From Rotaria sp. Silwood1 (Eukaryota > Rotifera > Eurotatoria > Philodinida > Philodinidae), in NCBI GenBank assembly GCA_905250075.1, contig CAJNOP010000023.1:573298-637297 (forward strand): 64,000 bases of DNA, in the 5' to 3' direction. The notes under the pieces were generated by a model. It was given only the letters and a program-made list of their open reading frames with translations. It did not search any database and was not told the DNA's origin. Position 1 is the stretch's first letter, and each line of letters begins with the position of its first letter. The translations under genes were made by a program, and so were the position numbers. Below are positions 39,801 to 53,225 of this stretch, piece by piece.

Positions 39801-41037
39801 AACTATTATATAATGATTGACATTATTTTAGTTTTAGTTGCAATATCTTCGCTACTCTGTGTGCAATACCTAAAATTTATCAAAACACACACACTGAAAA
39901 TTGAGACAAAATGCATGTAAAGATAGTTCAAAGATATGATACTTCACAAAATCATATGATTTTTTTCTTTGATATCTCGTTTTCTCAAAAAGCTTTAGAT
40001 GATTTCCTTTCATTGTTACTTTAAAAATGTTTTATTTTTCAGAAATATTCATGCTTTTTTTTCTGATTGCGTAACACAGAATTTTCTATAACTCTTCATT
40101 TCTTCGTTATATTTTGAAAGAGCATGTCAAAATACAGATCATTAAAAAGTTCTTTTTTCAATTAAGCTTTTGCACTTTTACATAAAAATGTACTTTTATA
40201 ATTAGAGTGTTATTTTTTGAGAGCTTTTTTTGAAACGTTGAACTTTTCATCGCTTGTCTTCTCTTAAAAACTAAGCATTCAAAACGAACTCTTTCATGTC
40301 TTACATCTTGACATGTTCTTTAAAACAAAAAAAATTAAAATATATAGAATAAAGACCTATAGAAAATTTCGAGTGTCAAATGCAATATTTTTCAACAATT
40401 TTTGTTGAATATCTTCAGAAAACATCATGATAAGTAGACTAAGACCGACTTTTAATCGATATTCGACTGTCTAAACGTAATACATGTAGGACTGTTTGTT
40501 TCTATCAGTTGAAACCATAAAATATAACCCACCATATGATTTCGTTTTGAAGCGATTATTTGATTATATCTCTTACTATGTCCTTAAATGAATACAGATA
40601 CTATTGAATAAATATTCATTGTGAGAAGCTAGTGCACTATTGTTAAAGTGATGATGTTCATCGATCATTATCTCAAGGTTACAAATATGAATATTTAATT
40701 AATATTTAATTATGAAATCACTATAACACCGAAGTATTATAATAAATATTTTAATACATTTTCAATAAATCAACGGTCAATGATAACTACTATTAAAGCA
40801 ACCAACTTACACTATTTAAACGAAAAACAAAACACATTTATTTTTTTTTTTATGATTAAGAAGATTTATTTCCACATATATTCAAAGAAAAAAAAAACAA
40901 GTTCTCCTGAGATTAAAACATCTGTTTCTCAATATTCACTCATGTACATATTTCTATTAAAATGACAAACAAACAAACAAACACACACACACAAATATTT
41001 AATGACTAAATTTGAAAAAAAAAGGTGAAAGAAAATG
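36827..41037. other. 4.2-kb AT-rich intergenic region
   Basis: Very AT-rich with many homopolymer runs. The longer open frames (38780-39046 plus, 38510-38692 minus) translate to Lys/Phe/Ile/Asn-rich low-complexity sequence with no motif, so I do not call them. A CA/CAAA microsatellite lies at 40964-40993, just before the 3' end of the DDR-like gene. Nothing else seen. Confidence 0.6.
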
Positions 41038-44000
41038 TCAAATAATGTTAATACCATCAAGTCGTTTATTGAAAAAAGTAAATATTTCATGAAATGTTGG
41101 TCTTTCACCATATGGACGCCAACATTCAAGCATTAAATCCACAAGTTCTTTACTTAAATATTCGGGTTTTGATAATTGTAAACTACCTGATGATTTTATA
41201 ACATTATTTCCCATTAGCTTTAATCGTTGATAAACTTGTTCATTATTTAATAAAGCATACGGTAATGTTAAACAATTTGTCATTATTTCCCAAAGTGTTA
41301 TACCAAATGACCATACATCTGATTGTGTACTAAATTCATTCTAAAAGAAAACAAAAACCAAAAATGATTTAATTTTAAGCAAAATAAAAACAAAGAAAAT
41401 GATAAAATTACATTTGAAATTGTTTCTGGTGCCATCCATCGTATAGGTAAACGACAATCATTTATTTTAAAATAGTGCGATTGAAATTGTATTGATGTTA
41501 TAGCTGAATTCATTAATTTAATTTCATAATTTGGATAAATTAAACAATTTCTTGCAGCTATATCTCGATGAACAATATTTTCGGATTCAAGATAACGAAG
41601 TGCATTTGTTAATTGTGTTATTAAAAGAAGACGAATATTTGTTCTAAAACAAAAAAAAAAAAATCAAAAATAGAATATTTTTTTTTTGTTCGAAATTGAA
41701 TATGATATATTACGTAAGTGATACTTGATCATGTTGAATACGTTGTCTAGTTGATAAAAATGTATAAAGATCGCCTAAGTTACTATATTCAATAAGAGCA
41801 TAGTTTTGTTTAAGTGTATAACCATAAAATTGTACTAAATTTGGATGATTTAAATGATACATTAATTCATGTTCTTCATCGAATAATTCTCTAAAAACAA
41901 AAGTTTTTTTTTTTTCTTAATAAAATTGAATAATCAATTTTTTGATCAAATTACTTTTGAATAGAATTATTTGTTGTTAGAGCTTTAATAAGTATAGGCT
42001 TAAGTATATCACATGGATGACGAAGATAAATATAACCTCGGATAATCTATTATTATTATTATTTTTTTTAAATATATTTGATGAAAAAAAAAAAAAAAGA
42101 ATGTTTTTATTCGTACCGTTCCAAAACATCCATCCATTGTTGAATAACGTTCTTCCATAATTATTTGTTCATCAGGAATATTTGGAATTGTTATTTTAAC
42201 ATTAGAATCATTTTGTGGAGATAATGATTGATATAAACTATTACCACATGGACCTTGAATACTTTTCATTGAATTTTTTATATTCATTGTTTCATCAAAT
42301 GTTATTGGATTTGTATATACATCAATAGAAGCATATGGATTTGATGTCTAAATATAGAAATCGAATAATAAAATAAATATTTTCGCAAAAGTAGTAAATC
42401 TGAAATTAGTATTCATTTTGAAATGTAAATGTCAACATTTCTACAAAGTGAAAAAAATTTCTACGAATTTGAAAACTAAATATAATTATCTATCTCTTTC
42501 TTTTCAATCTTATCATTTCAAAAATAGCTTAAAAATCAGAAATTTATTGTCTTGAAGGTTGATAAAGATACAGGTGAAGGTGAAGATGAGAATGCGCATA
42601 AAGGTGAAGGTGAGGGGTTATTGTAAGCGTACATAATTGGGATGAAACGAATACTCGTGATTACTGTAAAACAGGAAACTAATAGTCTCCACGAAGTAAC
42701 ATTTCTCGTTAGTAAAAGTTACCAGCAATTAAAGATTTGACATGACCTCATATTCTTCTTTCTCTCGTGTGAAACAAGAAACTTGAAATTTCTAAAATTT
42801 AAACTAACCACATTAAGGGTATCTTGTGTAACAGCTGTTAAATAAGGATTAACAACTGATTGATAAACTGTGGACATTGTTGCTGGACTTGCTGTACTAA
42901 TGGTACCAAAATCTGAAGCACTTGTAGCTGTACCAGCACTTGGTGAAGTTGTTGTCGAAATAATTAACTGACGACGAATATCATTATGTGAAATTGAACA
43001 TGTTGAATTACTTTCCGCTTTAAAATTCATTTAAATAATATAAAGAAATTCATCAAAAAAAAAACAAACGATAACTTACAATTAGTACTATCACTAGTTG
43101 TAGTATAACAACAACGTATTCGTGATTTTGGTGGAAATTTCATTGATATTGGTTGATAACTTGATTCAAATTTTAAATGAGCTGTCATTCTATTTCAATT
43201 TAAATAATAATAGATTTTAAGAATAAGAAAAAAAAACAATCAATAACAATAAAGATTATATTTATTTACTGGCGAAGTTTTCGTCGATGTCGAGATGATT
43301 GAATCCATTGAAGATAAATAAACATTAATAAAACAATTAAAAGTATAATAAGACTTGATGCAAGTAATAACCAATGCCAATATTGAGTAAGTTTTATTCC
43401 AGTATCTAAATAAATAATAGATTTTTATTAAAACAAAATTTTAATATAAAAATTTGATTGTTTTTCATTTTATTTTTACCGATTAGAGGTGGTAAATAAT
43501 TAACATTCGTTGTTGGTATTGTTGTTGTTATTATTGACAATGGAATATTAATATTTAATGGTATAGAATCAAATAAAACTTCACTAATAAGTATCCATTT
43601 ACTTCGATTATTAAATGTTAATGTTATTTTTAAACAATTAGTTATTATACCATGACCAGAAACTAATGAAACATTAATAAATCTTGCTTGAGGATTTATT
43701 AAATCATCAGATATAATTGAAAAAGTTTGATGAATATTTTTTTCATCACAGTTTGTTATCATAATTGAATTAAAAACATATATATCACGTAGAAATAAAT
43801 TTGATGTATGTAAATGTATTGATGTAAAATTTTTTATTGTATTAAAATAAAAATAAAGATTTATATTTGATGTTGAAGGTAATTTTCGTTTCCAACCTAT
43901 CCAATCATAACCAATTTTCCCTATACCTTGAGAATTATCTGTTAAACGATAATCATCACCACCTACAATACCATCAGTTAATTGACCAAGACCATCTAAA

Positions 44001-46559
44001 TAAAAGAATTTAATTTATTATGTATTAAGACGATTTCTAAACTCTTTTTGTTCGTGTTCATGTTAGATGCCGAGTTTTTTTTTGTTTTCGTTTGTTTCTA
44101 TCTCCTTTCTTGCGAATAAAAAAAAATAGATGTAAACAGTATTAGAAGAAACGCATTATGTTTTGAATATCATATGAAAATTTTTAATTCGATCGTATAT
44201 ATAACGTCTAAGTAATGGTATTGATTTTACAGATTTGCATAGAAAACTTTCTATATTGTCTTATATAAATGTTTTATCTTTTTCATTTTTTTAACATTAA
44301 AGTAATATATTGAAAATTTTTAGTTGGTGAAGAAAGTTTTCTTTAGAATCAATATAAAGCAACGATAATTATTTTTGATCAAGACATAATTTTTATGCGA
44401 ATATTAGGCCATGAAATCGGATCATTTTTTGATGGTTCTGCTCAACTTAAAATCGCGCTGGTAAAACTATATTTCTTTTACAGAAAAAATTTCTATGCGA
44501 CTACAGCACCATAATCTTTATAGTCATACATGAGAATATCGTACAAAGTTTATTATTATAGTAATCATAAGTTCAATAAAGTTGGACAATTTTAATGCTT
44601 GAAAAAACAGCATTCGAAATAACTTGAATACCTTATTAAACTGAAAGATCGAAATATGTTTATGGATAGTCCAACTTCTTGAAGATTATCATTTATTAAC
44701 CGAAGCCTTCACGAGTACAATGTTGATTGATCAATTTCAAAGAGTCAGATCGGTTACTATTTTTAGTTATACTATTAACTTTAGTATACAGTTAATAGTA
44801 TTTTACTTCACTAACACTCATGCCACTTAATATAATTTTTATAGTGCACTTGAATGAGTATAGCAGAAGAATGTCATTGAAGTCAACAAATGCTCTGTTT
44901 TTATTAATTGGCAAAATGAAATTTTCAAATTGTTCACATAATAAAAATTCTCGATTGTTACTAGTTCCGAGATGTAAAACCAATGTAACAATTTTCAACG
45001 AAAAATCAAAATAAAATCGATTGAAATTAGATTTTTTTTTCTGCTTTCTTACATGGAAAGTCTTTGCTGAAAAAAAAGAAATCAAGTTCGCGTCGGGCAA
45101 CTCGACAAGAGTTTAGAGCATTGTGGCAATGCCTTATTTAGCGTTAGAGCCGAGCGAGTATTGCCCCTTCGAAGATCGGGGTAGTCTTTTGAAATTTGTG
45201 GTTATTGTATCATATATTATGAGTCTGTACTCTTGGAGTTCTAAATCACCTCTCCAGAATTAAAAATCTACATAGAACACCTAGGAAGAAAGTTTTATTA
45301 TTAGAATTTGAAAGAATTCAAAATTTTCAATTTCATCCAGTGATTTAAATTATTGTTAAAACGAATCAATAAGCCTACAAAAATGAAATTTACCTTTTAA
45401 TGTTCCATTTTCATTATTTCCATCATATGTTTCATCAATAAATTCTATATCATAACCACGTTTATCACCTTGTGGAATTGAGTAAGACATAGGACCATCT
45501 AGAAAAAAATATTTCTTTTCTTTCTCAAAAAACCCAAAAAGAAAAAAAGAAATAAAAATCGTTTCTAACCTTCATATAAACATCCATAAAGTTCCAAACG
45601 CATGCAAATATATTTAGGTTTTACTGTAGTTACAATTGGTATAATTCGTATTTGTTTAGCAACTAATGATGGTAAAATGTCACGTATAGTTGGTATATGA
45701 CTGTTTGCATTTCCACTTAAAATCTATGATTAAACATAAAAAAATAATAATAATAAAATATTTCTCATAGTATAATTGTATATTTATCTTCTCATCTGGA
45801 AAACATGTTTAGCCTCATAAAATTTGTCCCTGATTCATCAAGGTCAGAAAAAAAAACTACGACTTTTAAATTTATAATAAATAATCATTTTCAATGACAA
45901 GAAAATAAATGAATTATTAGTAAAGATTTTCTTTGGTCTAATTTTTCTTACATATTGTCCTGAAAAATCTTTGTATTTAATCCATTTTTGTTGATTGTCA
46001 CGACGATATTCAATACGAAATGAATCAGCGTAGTGTTCATTCTATAGATGAAAATTTAAAACAAAACAAAAAAAAAAAACAATAATTCAAAGTAAAAATA
46101 TTCTTGTTTTCTCATACTGGTTGTTGACTAAATCTTCCTTGAAGTTCAATAAGTGTAATAACAGTTAAATTAACTACATCAATTTGTATATATTCATATG
46201 TTGTTGTTGAAATTTTATTTAATGGACACCATCCATTAGTTTCACTTCGAATTCTAATTAAATAAAACTCCATATTTTATTATATAAAAAAAAAAAAGTT
46301 CAATTATTGAACCTTGCTTTGGATGCTGTTGAATTTAATCCAGCATAACTACTTGATGAAAAAGCTGAATCTAATATTTTGCCTGTTTCGATTCCTAGCG
46401 GAGATCGACAAGTTTCTTTAAAAACAAAACAAAAAGTTATCAGTTCTTTCTTTTTTGTTTCTTAATTATTTATTCATTACCTAGATCAAATTGTTTAGTA
46501 CTTGGTAAGATAAGTACTAATATGAATAAACAAATAATGTTCATCGTCACCATTGTCAT
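41038..46559 (-). CDS. Discoidin-domain receptor-like tyrosine kinase, probable pseudokinase
   Basis: Fifteen exons: 46481-46559, 46313-46415, 46118-46253, 45952-46041, 45570-45723, 45394-45498, 43480-43995, 43270-43405, 43080-43189, 42809-43017, 42117-42347, 41955-42046, 41714-41890, 41412-41643, 41038-41340. Phases close to 2673 nt, 890 aa, close to human DDR1/DDR2. Order: signal peptide; discoidin (F5/8 C) domain from ETCRSPLGIETG to MRLELYGCLY; DS-like domain with GLGQLTDGIVGGDDYRL; one transmembrane segment at about 404-427; long cytosolic juxtamembrane region; kinase domain from about 610. DDRs bind collagen. Kept: the Lys of ILIKAL (K644), IVHRDIAARN (738-745), PIRWMAPE, SDVWSFG and the C-lobe. 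Changed: the DFG triplet is N758-S-A760 (KLMNSAITS) and the glycine loop has lost its first Gly (MDGCFG). It may therefore signal without catalysis. Confidence 0.92.
43996..45393 (-). other. Long intron 6 of the DDR-like gene
   Basis: A 1.4-kb intron in the middle of the ectodomain coding region. The other introns are mostly 50-110 nt, with a few of 200-550 nt. It holds a short less AT-rich patch near 45090-45185. No transposon ends or coding exon recognised. Confidence 0.6.
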
Positions 46560-49500
46560 CTAATCTTGCCCATCACCTGAAACACACGAATAATGTGAGG
46601 ATTAAAGTAAAAAGAAAGAAAAAAACAGAGCAAAAGAAATGTGACACCGACTGATCGGAAAAACGACTGTTGTAATTAGAAATTGTATGTACATGATTAA
46701 ATAGAAAAGAGGGAAGCAATGTTTTTCTTTTCTCTCAACCGTTCAGTGTGTATGTATACGAACGACCTTGCTTTTCTCTCTGATATCGGTTGATCGCGCG
46801 CAAATAGATTGAAAATCAGCATGATGCTTTTTTTTCTGTTTGCTCCCATAATCTCTTTTTCTTCTGTTGTTAGTTCTAATAGAACACACCGACGAAACTG
46901 TTCATCAAACTAATTGGATTGTATTTCAAAAAAAAAAAAAAAGAAGAAAAAAAAGACAGACCGATGCCTAAGGATAGGTAAAAAAAACAACAAATGGAAT
47001 GAATATTATAAGTGTCAATCATTCACAACAATTGCTATCGTCTGAAGCAATATCGAAGAATTTTTATATTCTATATAAAATATAAATGTTCGCGTGAGAT
47101 TTTTTTTTTTTCGTTTTTTTTTCTCTTTTGTTTTATGAGATAATGATTTATTCTTCAGAATAAAAAGATCGATAAAGGTTATCGGCAATATCTTTTATGA
47201 TCGGAAATAAGTATAGTGGTCGAAAGACGAAGAAAAAAACCTTTAAGACAGACCTATTGACGTACTTTCGTTTCGATTTTCTCTTCTAATTTGATTGATC
47301 GACTCGATCGATTGATATTGAATGAACTGAACCTGAGTATATAATGTAGATAATATTTGTATATACGATGAAGAGAGAGTCTGCTCACTGTTTCGCATGA
47401 TTAAACCATACTATTATTATTACTACTTTATGAGAAATGACATAAACGTTCATTTTCTCTCTCTCTCTCCCTCCCTCCCTCCCTTTTGTATAGGTATGAG
47501 CATTTTTTTAATTGAATTAGCGATTATCGAGCATAGCGCGTGTGTTGTGTCATTTCATCGTTTTTCTTTTTTCGCAGAGTGGATGAGGTCAGCTTTTGAG
47601 AAGGACACATCGCCTGTCGGCTCGATGTTTTAATGGATGACAGCAGGAATGCCAACTTCGACATAGATCACACAACAATGTTGACGTTTTGTATGTATAT
47701 ACACGTACTATAATTGACTACGATAGGGATCATTATCAAGTGGACTCAAGTAATATACTACGATGTAAAATAAAAGATAAAAAGAAAATAGAAAAACGGG
47801 AGAAAAAAAATAAGTGAACATATTTGTATCGAGAAGTAGATCAATTTTATTGAAATGAACGACAAAAAATAAAACATGCGATCTAGACACCTATCATTTA
47901 GATGTGTTGATTAAAATTAATCATTTTTAATATTCATCACGAAAAGAGACAATAATCAAAAAAGAAAGAAAATGAAAGAAAATATACGAAATAAAGCTTA
48001 CAGTTCAATGTTGAATATACAGATGATACATACGGTTGCAATTTTCAGTAAAACAAGCAATCATAGAATGAAAGGTTGATTGTACATAGTGAGAACAACA
48101 AGGAAAAACGAACCTAATTTATATGATATCCTGTTTTGAGACTAAGCATGCTTTCATGTACGTTTCTATAGTGTTTTTCTAACATTTTTATTTCGGATGC
48201 TTCACATTCATTTCTCTGTTTCTATTATATATGTATGTGTAGATGTGATAACCTCTATTCTTCTTTTAATGCAAAACAGTAACTACATATATATATATAA
48301 ATCTTGCTGTTTCTATTGAGTGTTTGTATATATATGTCAAGTCGATGGTTAACGATACTTCAGGTGTATGTCTCGTAATCAGTAAATAGACTGTGTCAAT
48401 TTTGATTGACATATACTTTCTCGCCACAAGTATTTCTATTTCATTCCAGTTGAATAAACTACTGTTTAATAATCGATAGATATTACCGAATCCTACTCTT
48501 GAAAAATTTACGGAAGCATATAAAAAAGAATGGTCAAATGAATGGATGAATAAAGAAACAATCTTAATACGGTTGGTACATACATATATGTATATGTGCC
48601 ATCTGCTGATGTGCATGCGTGTCGGTAAAGTTTGTACAAATAACAATTTCTAATCTCTTTCGATGGGAGCCATTTTGACGATTACAACAAAAAAAAAGAA
48701 GGAAGAAGAGGGAGAGAGAGAGAAAGAGTAAGCAATGAGAAGATTGTTCGAGTCCAATTTCAATTTGGCACGCAATCCTATGTATTCTTTCTAAAGACTA
48801 ATTCGCCGACCATTGGTCAATAAAGTCTGACACAGGAAATCCAGTTCATTAAATCTCGTTTTTCTTTTTCTATTAACTGAGCAATGATCATATTCATCAA
48901 CAACTATAAATGTCAGACAGTTGCTTCCTTTTATTTAAAAAAAGACGAAAGTAAATTTTCTTTTTTTTTTTTTTTCTTTTTTTGAACTTACTCGTCTGAC
49001 TACTTGTCAAACACTTACTTACTTGATCCCTTCGAAAAGTTGTAGTTAGTAAACGACGAGCTTATGAAAGAGATTTAAGAGAAAAAGAAAGATACAACAT
49101 CCATGTTCTTCCAAGCGCATAATAGGGAGAGCGCGACAGCAGAGAGAAGAGAGAGAGAGAAAAAGGCAAAACTCACTTTTCCTTTTCTTTCTTCTCTTCT
49201 ATTATTGTAACGGTGCATACAAACACACACACACATATATATTATGATGATGCTTGTATACGAGCCATAATTAGAGACATGAAATCCCAGTGTAATGAAA
49301 TGAAACGAGCGGAAGGGAAGATCAGATATGTGGAAATGCTGAGGTGTGGATAATTACTTCACCTTCTTTTTTCTAACCAATGTTATACAAACTAAATATA
49401 GGCATATATATATAGTAATTACAAAATAAATGCAAACTAGATATTTATGATTAAAAAAAAGAGAATGAAATGCCCCAGGCGGTCAATAACTTTCTTGATT

Positions 49501-50186
49501 AAGATAAAGAGACATAAAATGAAAGTACTGTTAAAGACATATACAATTTCGATTTCCATCTCAGTTATCTCATTGAAACAATATTTATATGATTACCTTG
49601 AACAGTCTATTTCATTCAATTTATCTATTAAAATATCAGAACAATGAAAAAAAAAAGAACCCCGCTCTATTATTTGTTGGTATGTCAAGATTCACTCATC
49701 ATTCTTACTAAATCAGTTCGATAACCTTGAACTTCACTTAGTAAAAAAACGACACACATCTACACAATTGAAATCGAGTGCTACTCAAAATGACTCGCAG
49801 TCGATGAAGGAAAAAAAGTAGAAGATCATCATTATCGTCATCATCATGGTATGTATATATGTATAGATGTTAGTTTACATCACTTGGCCTTGAAGGACAA
49901 CACAAAGTGCAATATGGACACGCACTTGTGATTTGAGCACATGCAATGATTTTGTTTGAGCACAAACGATCGAGGGTGTTCCACTCGAAATCAATGTCAA
50001 ATGATGAAAGAAAAAATTCAATGTATATATGTGAATGCATAGACATACATCATTTTCTTTAAATATGACATACTCTTATTAGGCTTTATCTTAATCTTTA
50101 AGAATTAGAAAATTATTTTTTTCTTTTTCTTTTTTTATGTTACTATGACAGATGACAAAAAGAAAATGAAATATTAATATCTATAA
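46560..50186. other. Intergenic region with low-complexity tracts
   Basis: The 5' flank of the DDR-like gene. It contains a CT/CCCT tract at 47456-47483, poly-T and poly-A runs (near 47100, 46930, 48960), GA-rich stretches at 48700-48730 and 49140-49165, CA and TA repeats near 49220-49240, and TATATG-type repeats near 48280-48600. Open frames here are short or low-complexity. No gene called. Confidence 0.6.
47456..47483 (+). repeat. CT then CCCT microsatellite
   Basis: A (CT)n tract followed by (CCCT)n units, a simple pyrimidine tract about 0.9 kb upstream of the DDR-like start. Confidence 0.85.
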
Positions 50187-50749
50187 ATGATTACAGATTC
50201 TATGCGAAATGATCTATGTTTATTAATATTATTACCAGCTAATAATGCTGCAAGAATATATTGTAATCAAATTGAATCATCTTCAATATGTCAAATACAA
50301 ATGAATAATGATCATATTCAAAAAGGTTTAATTTATACATGTATTCAACAACAGTCAAGAAAAATGAAAATGTATTGAAATATTTTAATATTTTTTGTTC
50401 TCTATTTTTATTTTTATTTTTTTTAATATAAATTAGGTTTGAAAATCATAATGTTGATTTAATAAAATCTAAACATAATATTCAAAATAATAATTCATTG
50501 ATTTCAAATAAGAAAACATCATTATGTGTATTAAATTCTTTAAAAAATTTAACTATTGATAAAAAAAACGATAAAATATCAAGAGATTTAATTAAACAAC
50601 GTCGTGTACGAATTAATAAGAAATATCTTTTATCATCATCATCATCTCCAATAACAAATTCAACTATTTCACCACATACATTTAATTTATGGTACAGTAA
50701 TAAGAAGAAGAAGAATATTAGCAATGGACAAGATTACGTTATCAAATGA
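50187..50749 (+). CDS. Unrecognised small gene, at least two exons
   Basis: I do not recognise this protein. A first exon from 50187 reads MITDSMRNDLCLLILLPANN and on to QSRKMKM, with a possible donor GTATTG at about 50373. An acceptor (AATTAG) near 50436 joins in frame to an Asn/Lys/Ser-rich reading (DLIKQRRVRINKKYL, SSSSSPITNST) that stops at 50749. A further exon at about 50865-51032 (reading KRLQQEENILMKKK, then FFLYDCVGLYRFF) is possible if a donor near 50690 is used. The basic patch QRRVRINKK could be a nuclear signal. Boundaries and the start are uncertain, and this may not be a gene. Confidence 0.35.
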
Positions 50750-51039
50750 TGTAATAGATATTCAATTTGAAATTGAAGAAATTTAATAAGAATTTAATAT
50801 ATATATATATATATGTTCAATTTATTGAAATTGTGTCTCTATTTCATAGATGAACTAATAGTAAAAGACTTCAACAAGAAGAAAATATTTTAATGAAAAA
50901 AAAAGTTACATCATTACCAAGTTTTTTCTTGTATGATTGTGTTGGTTTATATCGGTTTTTTAAATTAGAAGATTTTCTTTGTATTAAATCCAAAGAAAAA
51001 AAAATATATTATTCAAATTTTATTTATGCTTAAAAAAAA

Positions 51040-53225
51040 AGAGACAAGCACGAATGAATTCGAAAATGAATTCATTTTTTTTTCTTCTTTTAATATTAAT
51101 TAAATTACAATTATCTATATTTAGAATAATTCATTAAGATGAAGGTCTGTTGTCTAGAAGTACTATTGAATATGTTTATTTACGATACTTTTATTTTAAT
51201 TGTTTGTTAATAATCTTTTTAATACCAAATATTTAATTGAGCGTTGTTTATTATCTTTTATAAAATAAGTTTTAATTACTTTTATAATAGAAAATGAGCG
51301 TGTATAATTTAATTAAATTCAAAAGATTTAAGGATGACATAACGTTTGATGATAGTGGTTTATGATTTTCTTTTTATAAAACCTTAAGACTAAGACTTGT
51401 GAATATTTAATACATGGCGAAATCTTTAAAGAAGATTGTTTTTGTCTATTAATTTGATTTCATTAAATGTATCAAATGAAAATTTTACAAGGAAAATATT
51501 CAGGTCACCTAGAAAAAATGTCTCATCACTAATGATGTAGATATCTTATACTAATATTTCATTAATATTGAAAATTAAACTAGAATTTTTGATTCTATAT
51601 AAAATTTTTTGTTCGTATGATGAACTACCCATGCTTCCCTTGACTAAGGTCGAAAGTAAAAATGTCAAAGAGAGACAGACATCCTACTGTTGAAAATTAC
51701 GAAAGTTTAGCATCAGAGTGAAACTATTTTAACAATGTGAAGAGAGATTATACAAACACAGTTCACAGCTATAATGATGTCACCTGAATAAATGATAAGG
51801 TTTTTTAATGAAATATGAACGGATGCTGATCAATCATTTGATCATCCAATGCAACAATCACTAAGATATTTTGAAAAATAAATTGGATAGATAATATTGA
51901 TTTTTGGAACATGTTCACATGTGATATATGAACGAACAATGTTTGTAAAAATAGAGATGACAGCTTTAGTTTTAAAACTTACTTTATTTCTTTTTTAAAG
52001 GTTATCATAACAGAATAAACAATCGTATCTATAGAAATCAAACCAACATATTGTCTTTCATTGAATTCTTGCAAGATGAAGCAAAGAGGATGCCATACAT
52101 TACTATTCAATAGTCGACTGGTGCAACTAGAAAAAATAATATTCGAACAATAACTATTCAAATTAGAGTGTCTAGAACATGGGATACCCTCCAGATCTTA
52201 GAAAATTTCCGTTTTTTTTTCTCGCCAATCTCTATAACAGAATCGAGCTCCTATCTTCAATAGATTTCATCGGGTTTAGAATTTTTGAAACTTGTCGAAC
52301 TGCATTCTGATAATTTTAATGAAATTTTCTAATCGAAATTTAATAGTCGTCCTAGAAATACGACATAATTTTTTTCCTGGTATTTGTTTTCGGTGACAAG
52401 ACCTCATCCGATTGAAAAATTTTGGATTCCTAAGCCGATTAATAGGAATGATAATAATCTTATCAATCTATTGGATCTTCTTACTGATTTATACTATGTA
52501 ATTGGGAGAAGACTTAAAATAAAAACACATCTGTATAATAGTGGTTGATTTGTTCATTTACTCATGTTGTTTCATTATTCAACGTTGTTTTTTTTCATGG
52601 TGCGAAAAAAATTTTCGTCGAAAATATAAATGTTATACTCCTAATATAAAAATATATAATATTTATTAATCATACTACAACAATACTTTTTCCTTTATTA
52701 TATTCTCGCACATCATCTTTTGACATTCTGATTTTTCGATCACATTCACATACTCTCTAATTGTTTCATCTCTATACATTAAAACATTCAGATCTTTTTT
52801 TTTTTTATCACAATCATACTTCTTGTTTTTTTTCTCATTCCATTAATTCAATTTTTCTTATCAAAAATCTTCCAAATTTCTTTTAAAACATAATAATTAA
52901 GTGATATCTTTTTAAACATAGATAAACAAGCGTCCCATTCTCAGAAATTGACGATGGAGAAAAAACAAGACAATGATATACTCATAATCTTAATTAATAT
53001 AAAAAATGGACTTTCAGTCAAGAACAAAAATCATGCACATGAATACAATACTTATTCTTTATGAACCTATCCAAAAAAAAGAAATTGGTCATTATCCCTG
53101 AGAATGAACAATAACCACTAAATAGCACCGATAATCAATGACAAAGAAACAAAAAAAGAAAAGAGAACTGATTGCATCATTTTCAGATGAGAAACAACAA
53201 CAAAAAGAAAACAAAAGAACAGATA
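51040..53225. other. Intergenic region
   Basis: AT-rich DNA between the weak gene model at 50.2 kb and the 3' end of the SMYD4-like gene. No exon recognised. The minus-strand frame 51979-52161 is isolated, without a splice-site or motif context. Confidence 0.55.
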
